Below are positions 32,676 through 40,908 of a stretch of DNA of 44,549 nucleotides, in pieces; within the stretch, counting starts at the first letter, position 1, and each line of letters begins with the position of its first letter. The DNA comes from Defluviitaleaceae bacterium (GTDB lineage: Bacteria; Bacillota; Clostridia; Lachnospirales; WRAX01), in the NCBI GenBank assembly GCA_009780485.1, contig WQZZ01000003.1, forward strand, positions 1 through 44,549, read 5' to 3'. The translations under genes and the position numbers were made by a program. Under the pieces are notes generated by a model. That model ran no database searches, had not been told where the DNA came from, and worked only from the letters and a program-made list of their open reading frames with translations.

Positions 32676-33134
32676 CTACACCAGTCCGTCAAACCCCGTT
32701 TGTCTTAGGGCTTCATATAAGATTATACCCACAGAAACAGACAAATTTAACGACCGCCCATCACTTTTCATAGGAATTGTAATAATTTGGTCGGGGTACT
32801 TATCCAAAACTTGGCGGGGCAACCCCTTGGTTTCCCGCCCAAATATTATAAAGTCATTTAATTGATATTCAACCTCATCATAACGCTTTGTACCGCCAGT
32901 TTCCGCCAAAAACACCCTAGCATTGGGGTTTTGGCTCAAAAAGTCGTCAAAATCCTTGTATTCTGTAATGTCGATTTGTTTCCAATAATCCAGCCCGCTT
33001 CGCTTTAGGCTTTTTTCGTCCATAAAAAAGCCCAGAGGGTGAATTAAATGAAGCTTTGCCCCCGTCAAAAGGCAGGTGCGTCCCACCGCCCCTGTGTTGT
33101 GTGGGATTTCTGGTTCGTGCAAAACAATATTCAC
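32676..33134 (-). CDS. trmL: tRNA (cytidine(34)-2'-O)-methyltransferase
   Basis: The 152-residue SPOUT methyltransferase modifies the wobble base of tRNA-Leu in known homologues. Motif 1 HNTGAVGRTCLLTG, motif 2 IIFGRETKGLP and motif 3 IPMKSDGRSLNLSVSVGIIL are intact, and the short length without an N-terminal RNA-binding extension is typical of TrmL. Confidence 0.93.
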   Translation of the reverse strand: MNIVLHEPEIPHNTGAVGRTCLLTGAKLHLIHPLGFFMDEKSLKRSGLDYWKQIDITEYKDFDDFLSQNPNARVFLAETGGTKRYDEVEYQLNDFIIFGRETKGLPRQVLDKYPDQIITIPMKSDGRSLNLSVSVGIILYEALRQTGFDGLV

Positions 33135-33219
33135 GTTACAGCCCCCGTCAATGGTTTAATCTGCCACTCAGCATAACACAAACGGACAAGGGTTTCAAGT
33201 GGAATTTTATATGCGGGTG

Positions 33220-33256
33220 TTTTGGTGTGGACGGGCAATGCCTGCCCACACCAAAA
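33220..33256. repeat. Single-arm hairpin related to the palindromic element
   Basis: TTTTGGTGTGG (33220-33230) and CCACACCAAAA (33246-33256) are exact complements around ACGGGCAATGCCTGC, which matches the arm core of the element. T-rich flanks on both sides make it a possible bidirectional terminator between trmL and the peptide locus. Confidence 0.6.
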
Positions 33257-33292
33257 ACAAACCCCTCCATCGACAGTTGCGTGGAGGGGTTT
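33252..33292 (-). terminator. Terminator of the minus-strand receptor-peptide operon
   Basis: TGGAGGGGTTT on the minus arm pairs with AAACCCCTCCA around the loop CGCAACTGTCGA (stem 33259-33269 with 33282-33292), followed on the minus strand by GTTTTTGG. The loop sequence is the same as at the duplication junction in the plus-strand locus (1138-1155). Confidence 0.7.
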
Positions 33293-33297
33293 GGTAT

Positions 33298-33397
33298 GGT
33301 AGGGGCGGGCATTGCCCGTCCCAGTTCGACAGGCAATGCCGTACAACCATTGAGATTAGTGCCAGCAGAAATGGGACGGGCAATGCCCGCCCCTACC
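33298..33397. repeat. 100-bp palindromic element, full copy
   Basis: Perfect 25-bp inverted ends and the same centre as the copies at 1036 and 1415, in the same orientation relative to the peptide gene that it follows (6 bases after the stop at 33404). Confidence 0.85.
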
Positions 33398-33403
33398 AGC
33401 ATG

Positions 33404-33544
33404 TTATTGTTCTAGGTCTATGCAAGGTATGATAATTGAGGTTGGAATTGGTAAGGGTTCGCTCTCTTCCTGTGCAATCACAGTAATGCTAGTTGCGGTT
33501 ATCACTAGCAGAGTTAACAGGAGACAAGTTAATTTCTTCTTCAT
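33404..33544 (-). CDS. Secreted pro-peptide (candidate pheromone precursor), distal copy
   Basis: The 46-residue product starts MKKKLTCLLLTLLVITATSI with a basic n-region and hydrophobic core, then a short acidic spacer (QEESEP) and the tail LPIPTSIIIPCIDLEQ. The minus-strand ATG has AGGAG 9 bases upstream. Only 18 bases separate it from the proximal copy. The shared tail with the plus-strand peptides (I-P-C-I-[DN]-L-E-Q) points to a secreted signal. Too short for usual gene finders. Confidence 0.75.
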   Translation of the reverse strand: MKKKLTCLLLTLLVITATSITVIAQEESEPLPIPTSIIIPCIDLEQ

Positions 33545-33562
33545 ATTTTTCAACTCCTAATA

Positions 33563-33709
33563 TTATTGTTCTGTGTCTAGGTCTGGGCAAGGTATAATAA
33601 TTGAGGATGGAATTGCTACGGGTTCGTTTTCTTCCTGCGCAATCACAGTAATGCTAGTTGCGGTTATAACTATCAGGGTCAATAGGAGGAAGGCTAGTTT
33701 CTTCTTCAT
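33563..33709 (-). CDS. Secreted pro-peptide (candidate pheromone precursor), receptor-proximal copy
   Basis: The 48-residue product starts MKKKLAFLLLTLIVITATSI, has the spacer QEENEP and ends VAIPSSIIIPCPDLDTEQ. AGGAGG lies 8 bases before the ATG, inside the receptor's LLGGE codons, and the gene overlaps the receptor end by 56 bp in another frame. Compared with the distal copy the signal region is nearly the same while the last eight residues differ (CPDLDTEQ versus CIDLEQ), so the two may give different mature peptides. Confidence 0.78.
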   Translation of the reverse strand: MKKKLAFLLLTLIVITATSITVIAQEENEPVAIPSSIIIPCPDLDTEQ

Positions 33710-35003
33710 AATCTTCACCTCCTAGCAACATTATTTTGTATAAGTCATCTGACTTGATTTGTATTTCAAGTAACCTTTCCTTGTTTCCAAGTTCGGTGTA
33801 ATGTTTTTCCATCAAATTATATATGTATCTAATTCTGTAGTATTCTTTTGTTTGCATTAAGTGAGGAATTGCTATGTTTTCAATAAAGCGTCGTGATTCA
33901 CTTTCTTCAAGCGTTAGGATATGAGAAAGGGATGTAAAAAGCAAGTAAAAATGGCTGTCATCTTGTGACAATAGTTTTGCAACGGCTATTTCATCTTCGG
34001 CAAATGGGTTTTTTAATGAGATAAAGCAAATTATTTTGTGATATAAAATATCAAGGAAAGAACGTTCTTCTTTTGTTACAAATGTAAAGGCTTCTTCAAA
34101 GTATTCCAATGCTTCTTTGAATTTGTTTTCTTCCATGAGGACACTACCCGAATTTTGCAAGGCTCTTCTCTGGCGTATTCCGTCTCCCAACTTCAATGCT
34201 AGACGCATTGCATCATTTATGTACTTTTTAGCAAGCCCCAAATCTCTCGCCCTAATGTAATTAACACTAAGGTTATTGCTTATAAGCATGGCAAAGTAAT
34301 AAGGCTGCTCCCTGTCCAACAAATTATATGCCGTCTCATATTGAGATATAGCACGAATACACATACCAAGTTTTGAATAACAAACCCCCATATTATAATG
34401 TATCATATGTGCGTGGGGTTTCACTTCAACATAATCAAGCTTGTACGCCGTAGAAAAGTGTTTTAGTGCTTCTTTATAATTTTCTTCAAATATCAAGATA
34501 GTGCCTTTATTAAAATGATAATGGTACTGGTTTTCGGCATTTGCTTCCCCAATCTTTGCTTCTGCTTCCTTTAAGACTGGTATAGCCTTGTCAACCCTGT
34601 TTACGTTAATAAAATATTTAACAAGAACCATATTATAAAGCATAGACAAATCCAAACCAACAGGCAAAACATCATACTTTTCTAAATGAAACTTATCATG
34701 GTATGCCCTTGCATCTTTTAATTTTCCATTACTTATACGGGTTCTCCACAAACGCAAAATCTTTTCAACATCACCATCACCAAATCTATCGGCTGGTTCC
34801 ATTTTGTCTACCTTATAAAATTCTAAAATTTTTCTTATTTGTTCTTTTGTATACTTGTCTTTACCTTTTTCAATCACCTCTATGGTTTTTACATCCCAAC
34901 CTAAAATCTTCGCAACCTCTTCTTGGTTGCCACCCATGGTTTTGTAAATATACTGCACAATAGAAGCAGTAGGCATTTTAAGGTCTAATGGCATACTTAT
35001 CAT
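33654..35003 (-). CDS. RRNPP-type quorum-sensing receptor (HTH + TPR)
   Basis: The 449-residue cytosolic protein has an N-terminal HTH of the XRE kind (about residues 8-60, GGNQEEVAKILGWDVKTIEV) and a long array of TPR helices (about 120-430; NYKEALKHFSTAYKLD, NKFKEALEYFEEA). Together with the two overlapping secreted pro-peptides this is the RRNPP arrangement, in which the imported peptide switches the receptor. ATG 35003 fits the paralogue start at 44286 and follows GGAAGGGGG; a longer frame to 35045 covers the leader and is rejected. Target genes are not known; the adjacent ThrE genes and its own promoter are candidates. Confidence 0.85.
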   Translation of the reverse strand: MISMPLDLKMPTASIVQYIYKTMGGNQEEVAKILGWDVKTIEVIEKGKDKYTKEQIRKILEFYKVDKMEPADRFGDGDVEKILRLWRTRISNGKLKDARAYHDKFHLEKYDVLPVGLDLSMLYNMVLVKYFINVNRVDKAIPVLKEAEAKIGEANAENQYHYHFNKGTILIFEENYKEALKHFSTAYKLDYVEVKPHAHMIHYNMGVCYSKLGMCIRAISQYETAYNLLDREQPYYFAMLISNNLSVNYIRARDLGLAKKYINDAMRLALKLGDGIRQRRALQNSGSVLMEENKFKEALEYFEEAFTFVTKEERSFLDILYHKIICFISLKNPFAEDEIAVAKLLSQDDSHFYLLFTSLSHILTLEESESRRFIENIAIPHLMQTKEYYRIRYIYNLMEKHYTELGNKERLLEIQIKSDDLYKIMLLGGEDYEEETSLPPIDPDSYNRN

Positions 35004-35064
35004 TATGTAACAACCCCCTTCCAAAAAATTCTGTAAATATAACACTTATTTACTATCTAAGCAC

Positions 35065-35150
35065 AATATACCACACCATCCGACCCATGTCAAGAAAAAT
35101 TTACAATTTTTTTGAATTTTTTTTCGACAATTTTTTTGGCTTAAAATCCT
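35065..35150 (-). promoter_or_regulatory. Promoter and conserved upstream block of the receptor gene
   Basis: On the minus strand TTGACA (35093-35088), 17-bp spacer, TATATT (35070-35065). The spacer holds TGGGTCGGATGGTGTGG, and upstream lies an A/T-rich block (GATTTTAAGCCAAAAAA, TTGTCGAAAAAAAATTC, TTGTAAATTT) that is conserved nearly base for base upstream of the paralogue at 44286. It may combine an UP element with an operator. The block also forms the leader side of the divergent thrE gene. Confidence 0.75.
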
Positions 35151-35206
35151 CTTTACAAATTGATGCCTTTGGTGTAACATTAAAGGCGAAAGGGTGGCGA
35201 ACGCCT

Positions 35207-35980
35207 ATGAAAGAAAATGACACCGTAAAGGTTGCCGTTGCCGCTGGGGAAATTATGCTGTCGGCTGGGGCAGAAACCATGCGTGTGGAAGAAACCATGT
35301 ACCGCATGATGGAAGCTAAAGGGCTTACGGAAATAGAGTCCTTTTGCACCACAACGGGCATCTTCGCCTGTGCCACAGGAAGCGATGACGAGGTTGTAAC
35401 CGTTATCAAGCGTGTAAAAGTGCGTGATAATAATTTGGAGAAGATTGCCAAGGTAAACGAGCTGTCACGTTGTTTTGTGGAAGGGCGTTTGGACGAAAAA
35501 ACCGCAATGAAAGAATTGAATAATATTCGTCATTTGCTGCCATATCCCAATTTGTTGCGGATTGTTGCGGCGGCGGTTGCCAGCCTTTGTTTTGCTTATA
35601 TGTTTGGTGGTACGTGGGTAGATGCTGTAAACACCTTAATTACGGCAGCCCTAATGCAAGTTCCTGTGATATTTTTGGAGCGTCGGCGGGTTGTGCCTAC
35701 CCTTGTAACTATTGCGGGGGGTGCTTTTGGTACGTTGTTTGCACTTACTTTACTTAATCTCGGCATTGGCGAGAATGTGGAGTTTATTATAACAGGGGCG
35801 ATTATGCCTCTTGTGCCTGGTGTTGCCCTTACCAATGCCATACGTGACATTTTGGATGGTAATATGCTGGCGGGGTCGGCACGTACTTTGGAAGCACTGT
35901 TAACCGCTGTTGCCATTGCTGCTGGTGTTGGTGTTGTACTTACCTCTTGGATGGCTGTGTTTGGGGGTGTTTTCTGGTGA
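35207..35980 (+). CDS. Threonine/serine exporter, ThrE N-terminal part (DUF1212)
   Basis: The 257-residue protein has a cytosolic N-terminal region with the family sequence AGEIMLSAGAETMRVEETMYRM and TTGIFACATG, then about five transmembrane helices with LVPGVALTNAIRDILDGNMLAG. ATG 35207 is preceded by AGGGTGG; a longer frame upstream crosses the receptor promoter block. In many Firmicutes ThrE is split into this half and a small partner, as here. It would export threonine, serine or small peptides. Confidence 0.88.
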   Translation: MKENDTVKVAVAAGEIMLSAGAETMRVEETMYRMMEAKGLTEIESFCTTTGIFACATGSDDEVVTVIKRVKVRDNNLEKIAKVNELSRCFVEGRLDEKTAMKELNNIRHLLPYPNLLRIVAAAVASLCFAYMFGGTWVDAVNTLITAALMQVPVIFLERRRVVPTLVTIAGGAFGTLFALTLLNLGIGENVEFIITGAIMPLVPGVALTNAIRDILDGNMLAGSARTLEALLTAVAIAAGVGVVLTSWMAVFGGVFW

Positions 35981-36411
35981 TTGTTGGTCTTGTTTTGGCG
36001 GCTGTGGCAACGATGGGTTTTTCTGTGATTTTTAATGTGCCACGGCGAGAGCTGGTTTTTTGTGGCGGGGTTGGTGCTGTGGTTTGGCTTGTGTTTGGCA
36101 TCATAACCCACTTTTTGCCAGAAGGGACAGTTGCCGCTACGTTTTTTGGTGCGATGACCGCAACCGCTTTGGGTCGGTTTTTAAGTGCCATTCGCAAAAT
36201 GCCGTCCACTGTGTATATGATACCAGGTATTATACCGCTTGTTCCTGGTGTTGCCATTTACCGTACCATGTTTTATGTGGTTACAGGGGAGCATATGCTG
36301 GCGGTTGCCCAAGGGGTGTATGCCCTGTCTTTGGCGGGGGTTATATCTGTGGGTGTGCTAATTATCCTGTCTTTGCCACGCAAAATATTCTCGATAGGGA
36401 AGGGGACTTAG
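35977..36411 (+). CDS. Threonine/serine exporter, small C-terminal part (ThrE2/DUF3815)
   Basis: The 144-residue membrane protein has about four helices and the motif MIPGIIPLVPGVAIYRTMFY, typical of the ThrE C-terminal half. GTG 35977 overlaps the stop of the first half (GTGA) and follows GGGGGTG. The two halves would assemble into one exporter. Confidence 0.88.
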   Translation: MIVGLVLAAVATMGFSVIFNVPRRELVFCGGVGAVVWLVFGIITHFLPEGTVAATFFGAMTATALGRFLSAIRKMPSTVYMIPGIIPLVPGVAIYRTMFYVVTGEHMLAVAQGVYALSLAGVISVGVLIILSLPRKIFSIGKGT

Positions 36412-36461
36412 TTGTTGGAAGTATTGTTGATTTTAGAAATAAAAGTCTAGGAGGAATAGAA

Positions 36462-37688
36462 ATGAAAAACAATGTAATTGTTGGACAGTCAGGTGGACCA
36501 ACCGCCGTGATAAACTGTAGCCTTGCAGGGGTTTTTTCGACCGCAGTGGCAAACCCCAAAATGGGTAAGGTGCTGGGTATGCGTAATGGCGTGCAAGGTC
36601 TTTTAGAGCGCCGTGTAATTGATATGGGGGAGCATCTGCGTCGTGATATTGACGTGGAGGTGCTGAAGCGCACGCCCTCGTCGTTCCTTGGTTCTTGTCG
36701 TTATAAACTGCCAAATCCAGAGCAGAATGAAGATGTTTTCGCCAAATTGTTTGGTATTTTGGATGAGCTTGATGTGGGTTACTTCTTTTATATAGGTGGT
36801 AATGACTCCATGGACACCATTATGAAGCTTTGTGCCTATGGCGAGAAAATTGGTAGTAATATCCGTTTTATTGGTGTTCCGAAAACTATTGATAATGATT
36901 TGGCTGTTACCGACTCCAGCCCTGGATTTGGTTCTGCGGCGAAGTATGTGGCAACAACCACAAAAGAGCTGATTTTGGATGCACAAGTGTATAATAACGG
37001 AGCTGTAACCATCGTTGAAGCCATGGGGAGAAACACTGGTTGGCTTGCTGCCGCTGCGTCCCTTGCTAAAGGGACGGATTCCCCTGGTCCTGACCTAATT
37101 TTCTTGCCAGAAATCGCTTTTAATATGGATGATTTTTTGGATAAAGTGTCGGTTCTTGCCCAGAGCCATAGCCCGACCATCGTTGTGTCAGAAGGTATCA
37201 AACTGGCTGATGGAAGGTATATAAGCGAGCTTGGGCGGGATAATGTTACAAGTGACGCTTTCGGTCATATCCAACTAACAGGGACAGCCGCATATTTGGC
37301 GGCACAAGTTCGCAGTAAGCTTGGGGCAAAAACCCGTGCAATTGAGTTTTCTATTATGCAACGCTGTGCCGCTCACATCCAATCCGCCAGCGATGCGGCA
37401 GGGGCATTTGCTGTGGGGTCTCACGCTGTGAGGGCTGCTGCTGATGGGGAGACCAACCGTGTAATTATCATCAACCGCTTAAACAGCACCCCCTACGCTT
37501 TCGAGACCTGTGCCATGGAAATTGTAAAAATGGCAAATATAGAAAAAACTGTTCCGCTGGACTGGATAACTTCCACCAAAGACTATGTAACTGGGGACTA
37601 TATCGACTACGCCAAACCCCTAATTCAAGGGGAGGTTGCTCCGTTTTATGTGGATGGCACACCACGCCATATCCGCACCGCAAAGTAA
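36462..37688 (+). CDS. pfp: Diphosphate-dependent 6-phosphofructokinase
   Basis: The 408-residue glycolytic enzyme phosphorylates fructose 6-phosphate. VGQSGGPTAVIN begins the phosphate-binding loop; IGGNDSMDT has Asp where ATP-dependent enzymes have Gly, and PKTIDNDL has the Lys that replaces Gly of ATP types; both mark PPi use. MGRNTGWLAA and EGIKLADG are further family motifs. AGGAGG lies 7 bases before ATG 36462. A long terminator closes it. Confidence 0.92.
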   Translation: MKNNVIVGQSGGPTAVINCSLAGVFSTAVANPKMGKVLGMRNGVQGLLERRVIDMGEHLRRDIDVEVLKRTPSSFLGSCRYKLPNPEQNEDVFAKLFGILDELDVGYFFYIGGNDSMDTIMKLCAYGEKIGSNIRFIGVPKTIDNDLAVTDSSPGFGSAAKYVATTTKELILDAQVYNNGAVTIVEAMGRNTGWLAAAASLAKGTDSPGPDLIFLPEIAFNMDDFLDKVSVLAQSHSPTIVVSEGIKLADGRYISELGRDNVTSDAFGHIQLTGTAAYLAAQVRSKLGAKTRAIEFSIMQRCAAHIQSASDAAGAFAVGSHAVRAAADGETNRVIIINRLNSTPYAFETCAMEIVKMANIEKTVPLDWITSTKDYVTGDYIDYAKPLIQGEVAPFYVDGTPRHIRTAK

Positions 37689-37740
37689 TTTCAACAAAAA
37701 ACTGCCACCGATTAGCTCGGGGCAGTTTTTTGTTGAAATT
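37687..37740. terminator. Bidirectional terminator between pfp and the BspA-like gene
   Basis: A perfect 20-bp stem (AATTTCAACAAAAAACTGCC with its complement at 37721-37740) around a 14-base loop, with T runs on both strands. It serves the convergent genes on either side. Confidence 0.9.
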
Positions 37741-38836
37741 AATGCGTCGTCCGCTTCCTTCTTATAATAATAGCCATCAAAGCTCCTAGTGACAATACCG
37801 CACCAGATGCAAATACAATGAATACGGTGCCATTGAAATTGTCGGAAGTTTGCGGGTTAAAGTTATCTAACCCTGCTTGTTGCGTATCGGCTGGCTGGTT
37901 GCCTACACTACCCCTAACAACTGGGCTTGCATAGTTTATACCCTCATGGTGAGTGCCATTGTAACCCACGATAAACCTATTGTTTAGCACACCTTCTGGA
38001 GCATCGTCGCCAGCCATGAATGTTAAAACAATCTCGTTGCCCACGGCAAAGCCTGCGGGTACATTACCAAAGTAAAATTCGATATTAGTGTACCAAACAT
38101 CACCTGACTGTGGCAACTGGAAGCTATGTGGCATACTCGCATCTAAACCAGAAGCGTAGATATGCCAAACATCACTGCCGTACACCGCATAACGGATGAC
38201 GAATGTAACACCTTCACCATTAGTAAATGCTGGAATTGTGCCAGAAACAAAGTTTAGACCACGCCCAGGCATATCAATTATGGAAAAATTTGTTACAGCA
38301 CCACCAGAACGGCTGTGGAAGTCACGTAAACGCCATTCCACGGCATCGCCAACATTTACATCCAGTCTGTTTGGTTGTTTAACCATGTCACTGTGTTGTG
38401 GCAGATTTGCATGAGAACGTTGTAGCGATGGTGACGTTGCCGCCAATATTGGTTCTTGTGATGCCTGTGGTATTGTTGGCTCTTGTTGTGGTTCGTCTGG
38501 TGTTGTGTCGTAAGGGGTTTCGTCCGTTGGTGGCGTTATCACTGGCGGTGTCACCAATGGAGGTTCTATTTCTGGTGGAGTTGCTACTGGTGGGGTAGTT
38601 ATTGGTGGGTTTGGGTCTGTTGGGTCTGGCTCATACGGGTCTGTTGGGTCGTCAGGTTCGTCGATTGGAAGGTCAGGTGGTGGGTTGTTTGGACCACTTG
38701 TTGCAGGTGTTGCTGGTGAATGTCCAGCTCCCCTCAAACACCACATTTTCCGCCGGCATAACGAATGTTGTGCCAGAAATGTCAATAGTTGGGTGTGTCC
38801 AACCATTAAAAGACCATGTGCCAGCAACGCCACCAT
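37739..38836 (-). pseudogene. BspA-like surface protein, C-terminal frame (wall-anchor part)
   Basis: This is the third piece of a broken gene. Meaningful coding starts near 38735 with SPATPATSGPNNPPP, a Pro/Thr-rich stalk (many TPP units), then a beta-rich domain (about 140 residues, WRLRDFHSRSGGAVTNFSI, then DVWHIYASG) and a sorting signal NPQTSDN, a hydrophobic helix and RRKR tail. NPQTS resembles class B or clostridial sortase motifs. It is one base out of frame with the preceding piece, so the full protein needs a +1 correction around 38700-38740. Confidence 0.7.
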
Positions 38837-39587
38837 GGGCTGTTTCGGTTGTGTTTAATGACTGTGGTGTTGCAACGTTAGCATTGGCTATCCAAGGTAG
38901 TTCGTTGGTTGTTACGTCATCAACGCTGTGGGTTGCAGGCAAATCACCAACTTGCGTATATGATATGGTATACATATGTGGCTCCCACACCCATGTGTCT
39001 GCGTGGATTGCTCCGTTAAAGTTCCTCATTAACTGGAAACCACCAGCGAAATAGTAGTCCCCTTGGGGGTTGTCTATTGTACCTACACCTACATTACGCC
39101 AGCGACCTGCAAATTCTGCGTTGTTTGGTGGAGTTCCTAGGTTTGGTGTATTTCCTAGAATAGGAATGTCAATAAGAGGATTGAAGTTTTTGCCTAATGA
39201 TATTTGGTGCAAGGCAAGTGTACCCCAGAGCATACTATTCATACTATTTACATTACTCACATCCCAATCAGACACGTCTAGATTGGTAAGTGAACTTGCA
39301 TTGTTAAACATACTATTCATACTATTTACATTACTCACATCCCAATCAGACACGTCTAGATTCGTAAGCGAACTTGCACTGCTGAACATATGGCTCATAT
39401 CAATCACACTACTAGTATCAAAGCCTGTTAAATCAAGATTAGTTAGTGAAGGTGTCCAATGGAACATACCGTTCATAATAATAACACTACTAGTATCAAA
39501 GCCCGATAAATCAAGATTAGTGAGTGAAGTCGAACCACTGAACATACCGCTCATATCGTTTGCATTGCTTGTGTCCCAACTAGACAA
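38673..39587 (-). pseudogene. BspA-like surface protein, leucine-rich repeat part
   Basis: The middle piece carries five BspA-type leucine-rich repeats of about 23-25 residues (SLTNLDLSGFDTSSVIDMSH pattern) and an InlB/Listeria-Bacteroides-like repeat ending MPAENVVFEGSWTFT. It is in the same frame as the N-terminal piece; only a TAG at 39600-39602 divides them. The TTG at 39587 is not a natural start. The final residues after EGSWTFT are out of the proper frame. Confidence 0.7.
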
Positions 39588-39599
39588 ATCTAGACTTGT

Positions 39600-40340
39600 C
39601 TAGCTAGTGTTTTGAAATGTTCGTTGGAAAGAGTTGACTTGGCTTACATCAATATAGTGGAGATTGTCTATCGTGTGAAGATTGGGGATACTGGTAAAGA
39701 CCCCAAACATGGTTGTTGCTACGATGGGAGATGTAATCACAATCCTTCGAGTACTGTTTGCCTGAAAGAACAAGGGTTGTGAATGATGAAAATGCTGTCC
39801 TAACCAATTGCCACCAGCATGAACTCCTCCTATTATATACCCTCCGCCCATATGAAACTCACCGTTATCGTACATGGTATACGATATGTTTTGGGCAAGA
39901 CCGTTGTTCAAAATACCAGTGCTAACTACGTTAGCACCAGGTGGCGAAAAACCAGAAGTAGGCACTGCTGTGGCTGTGGTAGCTACAGTTGATGTGCCTT
40001 GGGTTGTTGGGGCTTGTGGTGCGTCATTGCTTGGTTTTGTTTTGCCCTTGTTATATTTCGTATAATCTCCCTCTGGGCATCCCTCATACTCTGGGCATCC
40101 CTCATACTCCGAACACTTGCCATCCTCTGGGTAAGTTGGATATTCAGGATATGTAGGATATTCTGGATAACCTTCCTTCTCATCTTCCGAATACTCATAA
40201 CCCGCACCCTCATAGGTGCTTTCCGTTTCCGTTTCTGCTGTGGCATTGTCTGTCTCATAACCTTGTACAACCCAAATGCTTGCAAAGGTCATAATAGCCA
40301 CCAAAAACAACGCCGTTATTCCGTGTCTCATCTTTTTCAT
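39600..40340 (-). pseudogene. BspA-like surface protein, N-terminal part ending at an amber codon
   Basis: This 246-residue piece has a signal peptide (MKKMRHGITALFLVAIMTFA), a Tyr/Pro/Glu-rich segment with near repeats (YPEYPTYPE, CPEYEG), and the start of the BspA domain (FRRIVITSP-like RRIVITSPIVATTMFGVFTS). It ends FQRTFQNTS-stop; the next codons in frame read TSLDLSSWDTSN, so the stop replaces the Leu of SLTSLDLS. A TTG-to-TAG change would explain it. ATG 40340 follows AAAGGAGTG. Confidence 0.72.
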
Positions 40341-40476
40341 ATGAAACACTCCTTTCATTTTTTATTTGCAGTCTCTATAGAAGTTGACAACAACTACCCG
40401 TTTTTATTATGTTACCTACTGGCTTAAAGCTCATTGGGTTTGGGTGGCAAACTGCTGTCTTTCTTCTCAGCGACTG

Positions 40477-40518
40477 CTTCCAAAACGAATGAACTTGGTT
40501 TTTCATTCGTTTTGGAAG
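40477..40518. repeat. Perfect 17-bp inverted repeat
   Basis: CTTCCAAAACGAATGAA and its complement flank an 8-base centre. No T run follows on either strand, so it is not a clear terminator. It lies in the 40341-40908 gap, which otherwise holds only pieces of the palindromic repeat family and G-rich sequence. Confidence 0.6.
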
Positions 40519-40550
40519 AAGCCTCTGGGGTTTGAGGGTGTTGTCTGTGG

Positions 40551-40579
40551 GTTTGGGGCGGGCAATGCCCGCCCCTACC
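40551..40579. repeat. Right-end arm of the palindromic element
   Basis: GGGCGGGCAATGCCCGCCCC followed by TACC matches the right arm of the 100-bp element; the rest is lost. Confidence 0.65.
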
Positions 40580-40681
40580 AGGGTGGGTGGTTATGGGTCG
40601 GCGTTTGGGTTGATTGTTGGTTGGCATGTGGTGTTGGTTATGGGTGGCGTGATTTGATTGATGGGGGGGTGACTGTGTTTT

Positions 40682-40745
40682 GGTAGGGGCGGGTCACATC
40701 AAAACCGTTATTGCACGTCCCAGTGGGCTGTGTCGTATGTTGGTG
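40682..40745. repeat. Half element of the CAAAACCGTTATTG subtype
   Basis: GGTAGGGGCGGGTCACATC then AAAACCGTTATTGCACGTCCCA matches the inverted right half of the element at 7756-7870, supporting a second subtype. Confidence 0.55.
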
Positions 40746-40908
40746 GCACAAAAGCCACCTTCCGACTAGACTGTACAAACTTTTCCTAATGAAACCCTTC
40801 AACCGTCCTTGGGAGATATGCCCTAGAAGTGCGGTAGGGCTGGACGGGAGGCGAAGAAGGGTGGAGGAAAGGTACAATCCAGTGGGAAGGGGGCTTTTGT
40901 GCCTTCTC

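Noticed and set aside
31999..32865. 288-codon plus-strand frame
   Set aside because: It is antisense to asnB and trmL, which are clear real genes; its composition is that of a shadow frame.
35004..35045. Upstream extension of the receptor gene
   Set aside because: The extension covers the leader and ribosome binding site, which are conserved as DNA in the paralogue at 44.2 kb where that frame does not continue as the same protein.
36060..36461. N-terminal extension of the phosphofructokinase
   Set aside because: It overlaps the small ThrE gene out of frame, and AGGAGG directly before ATG 36462 gives a standard family N-terminus.
40477..40518. Terminator
   Set aside because: The stem is strong but neither strand has a T run after it; left as an inverted repeat.
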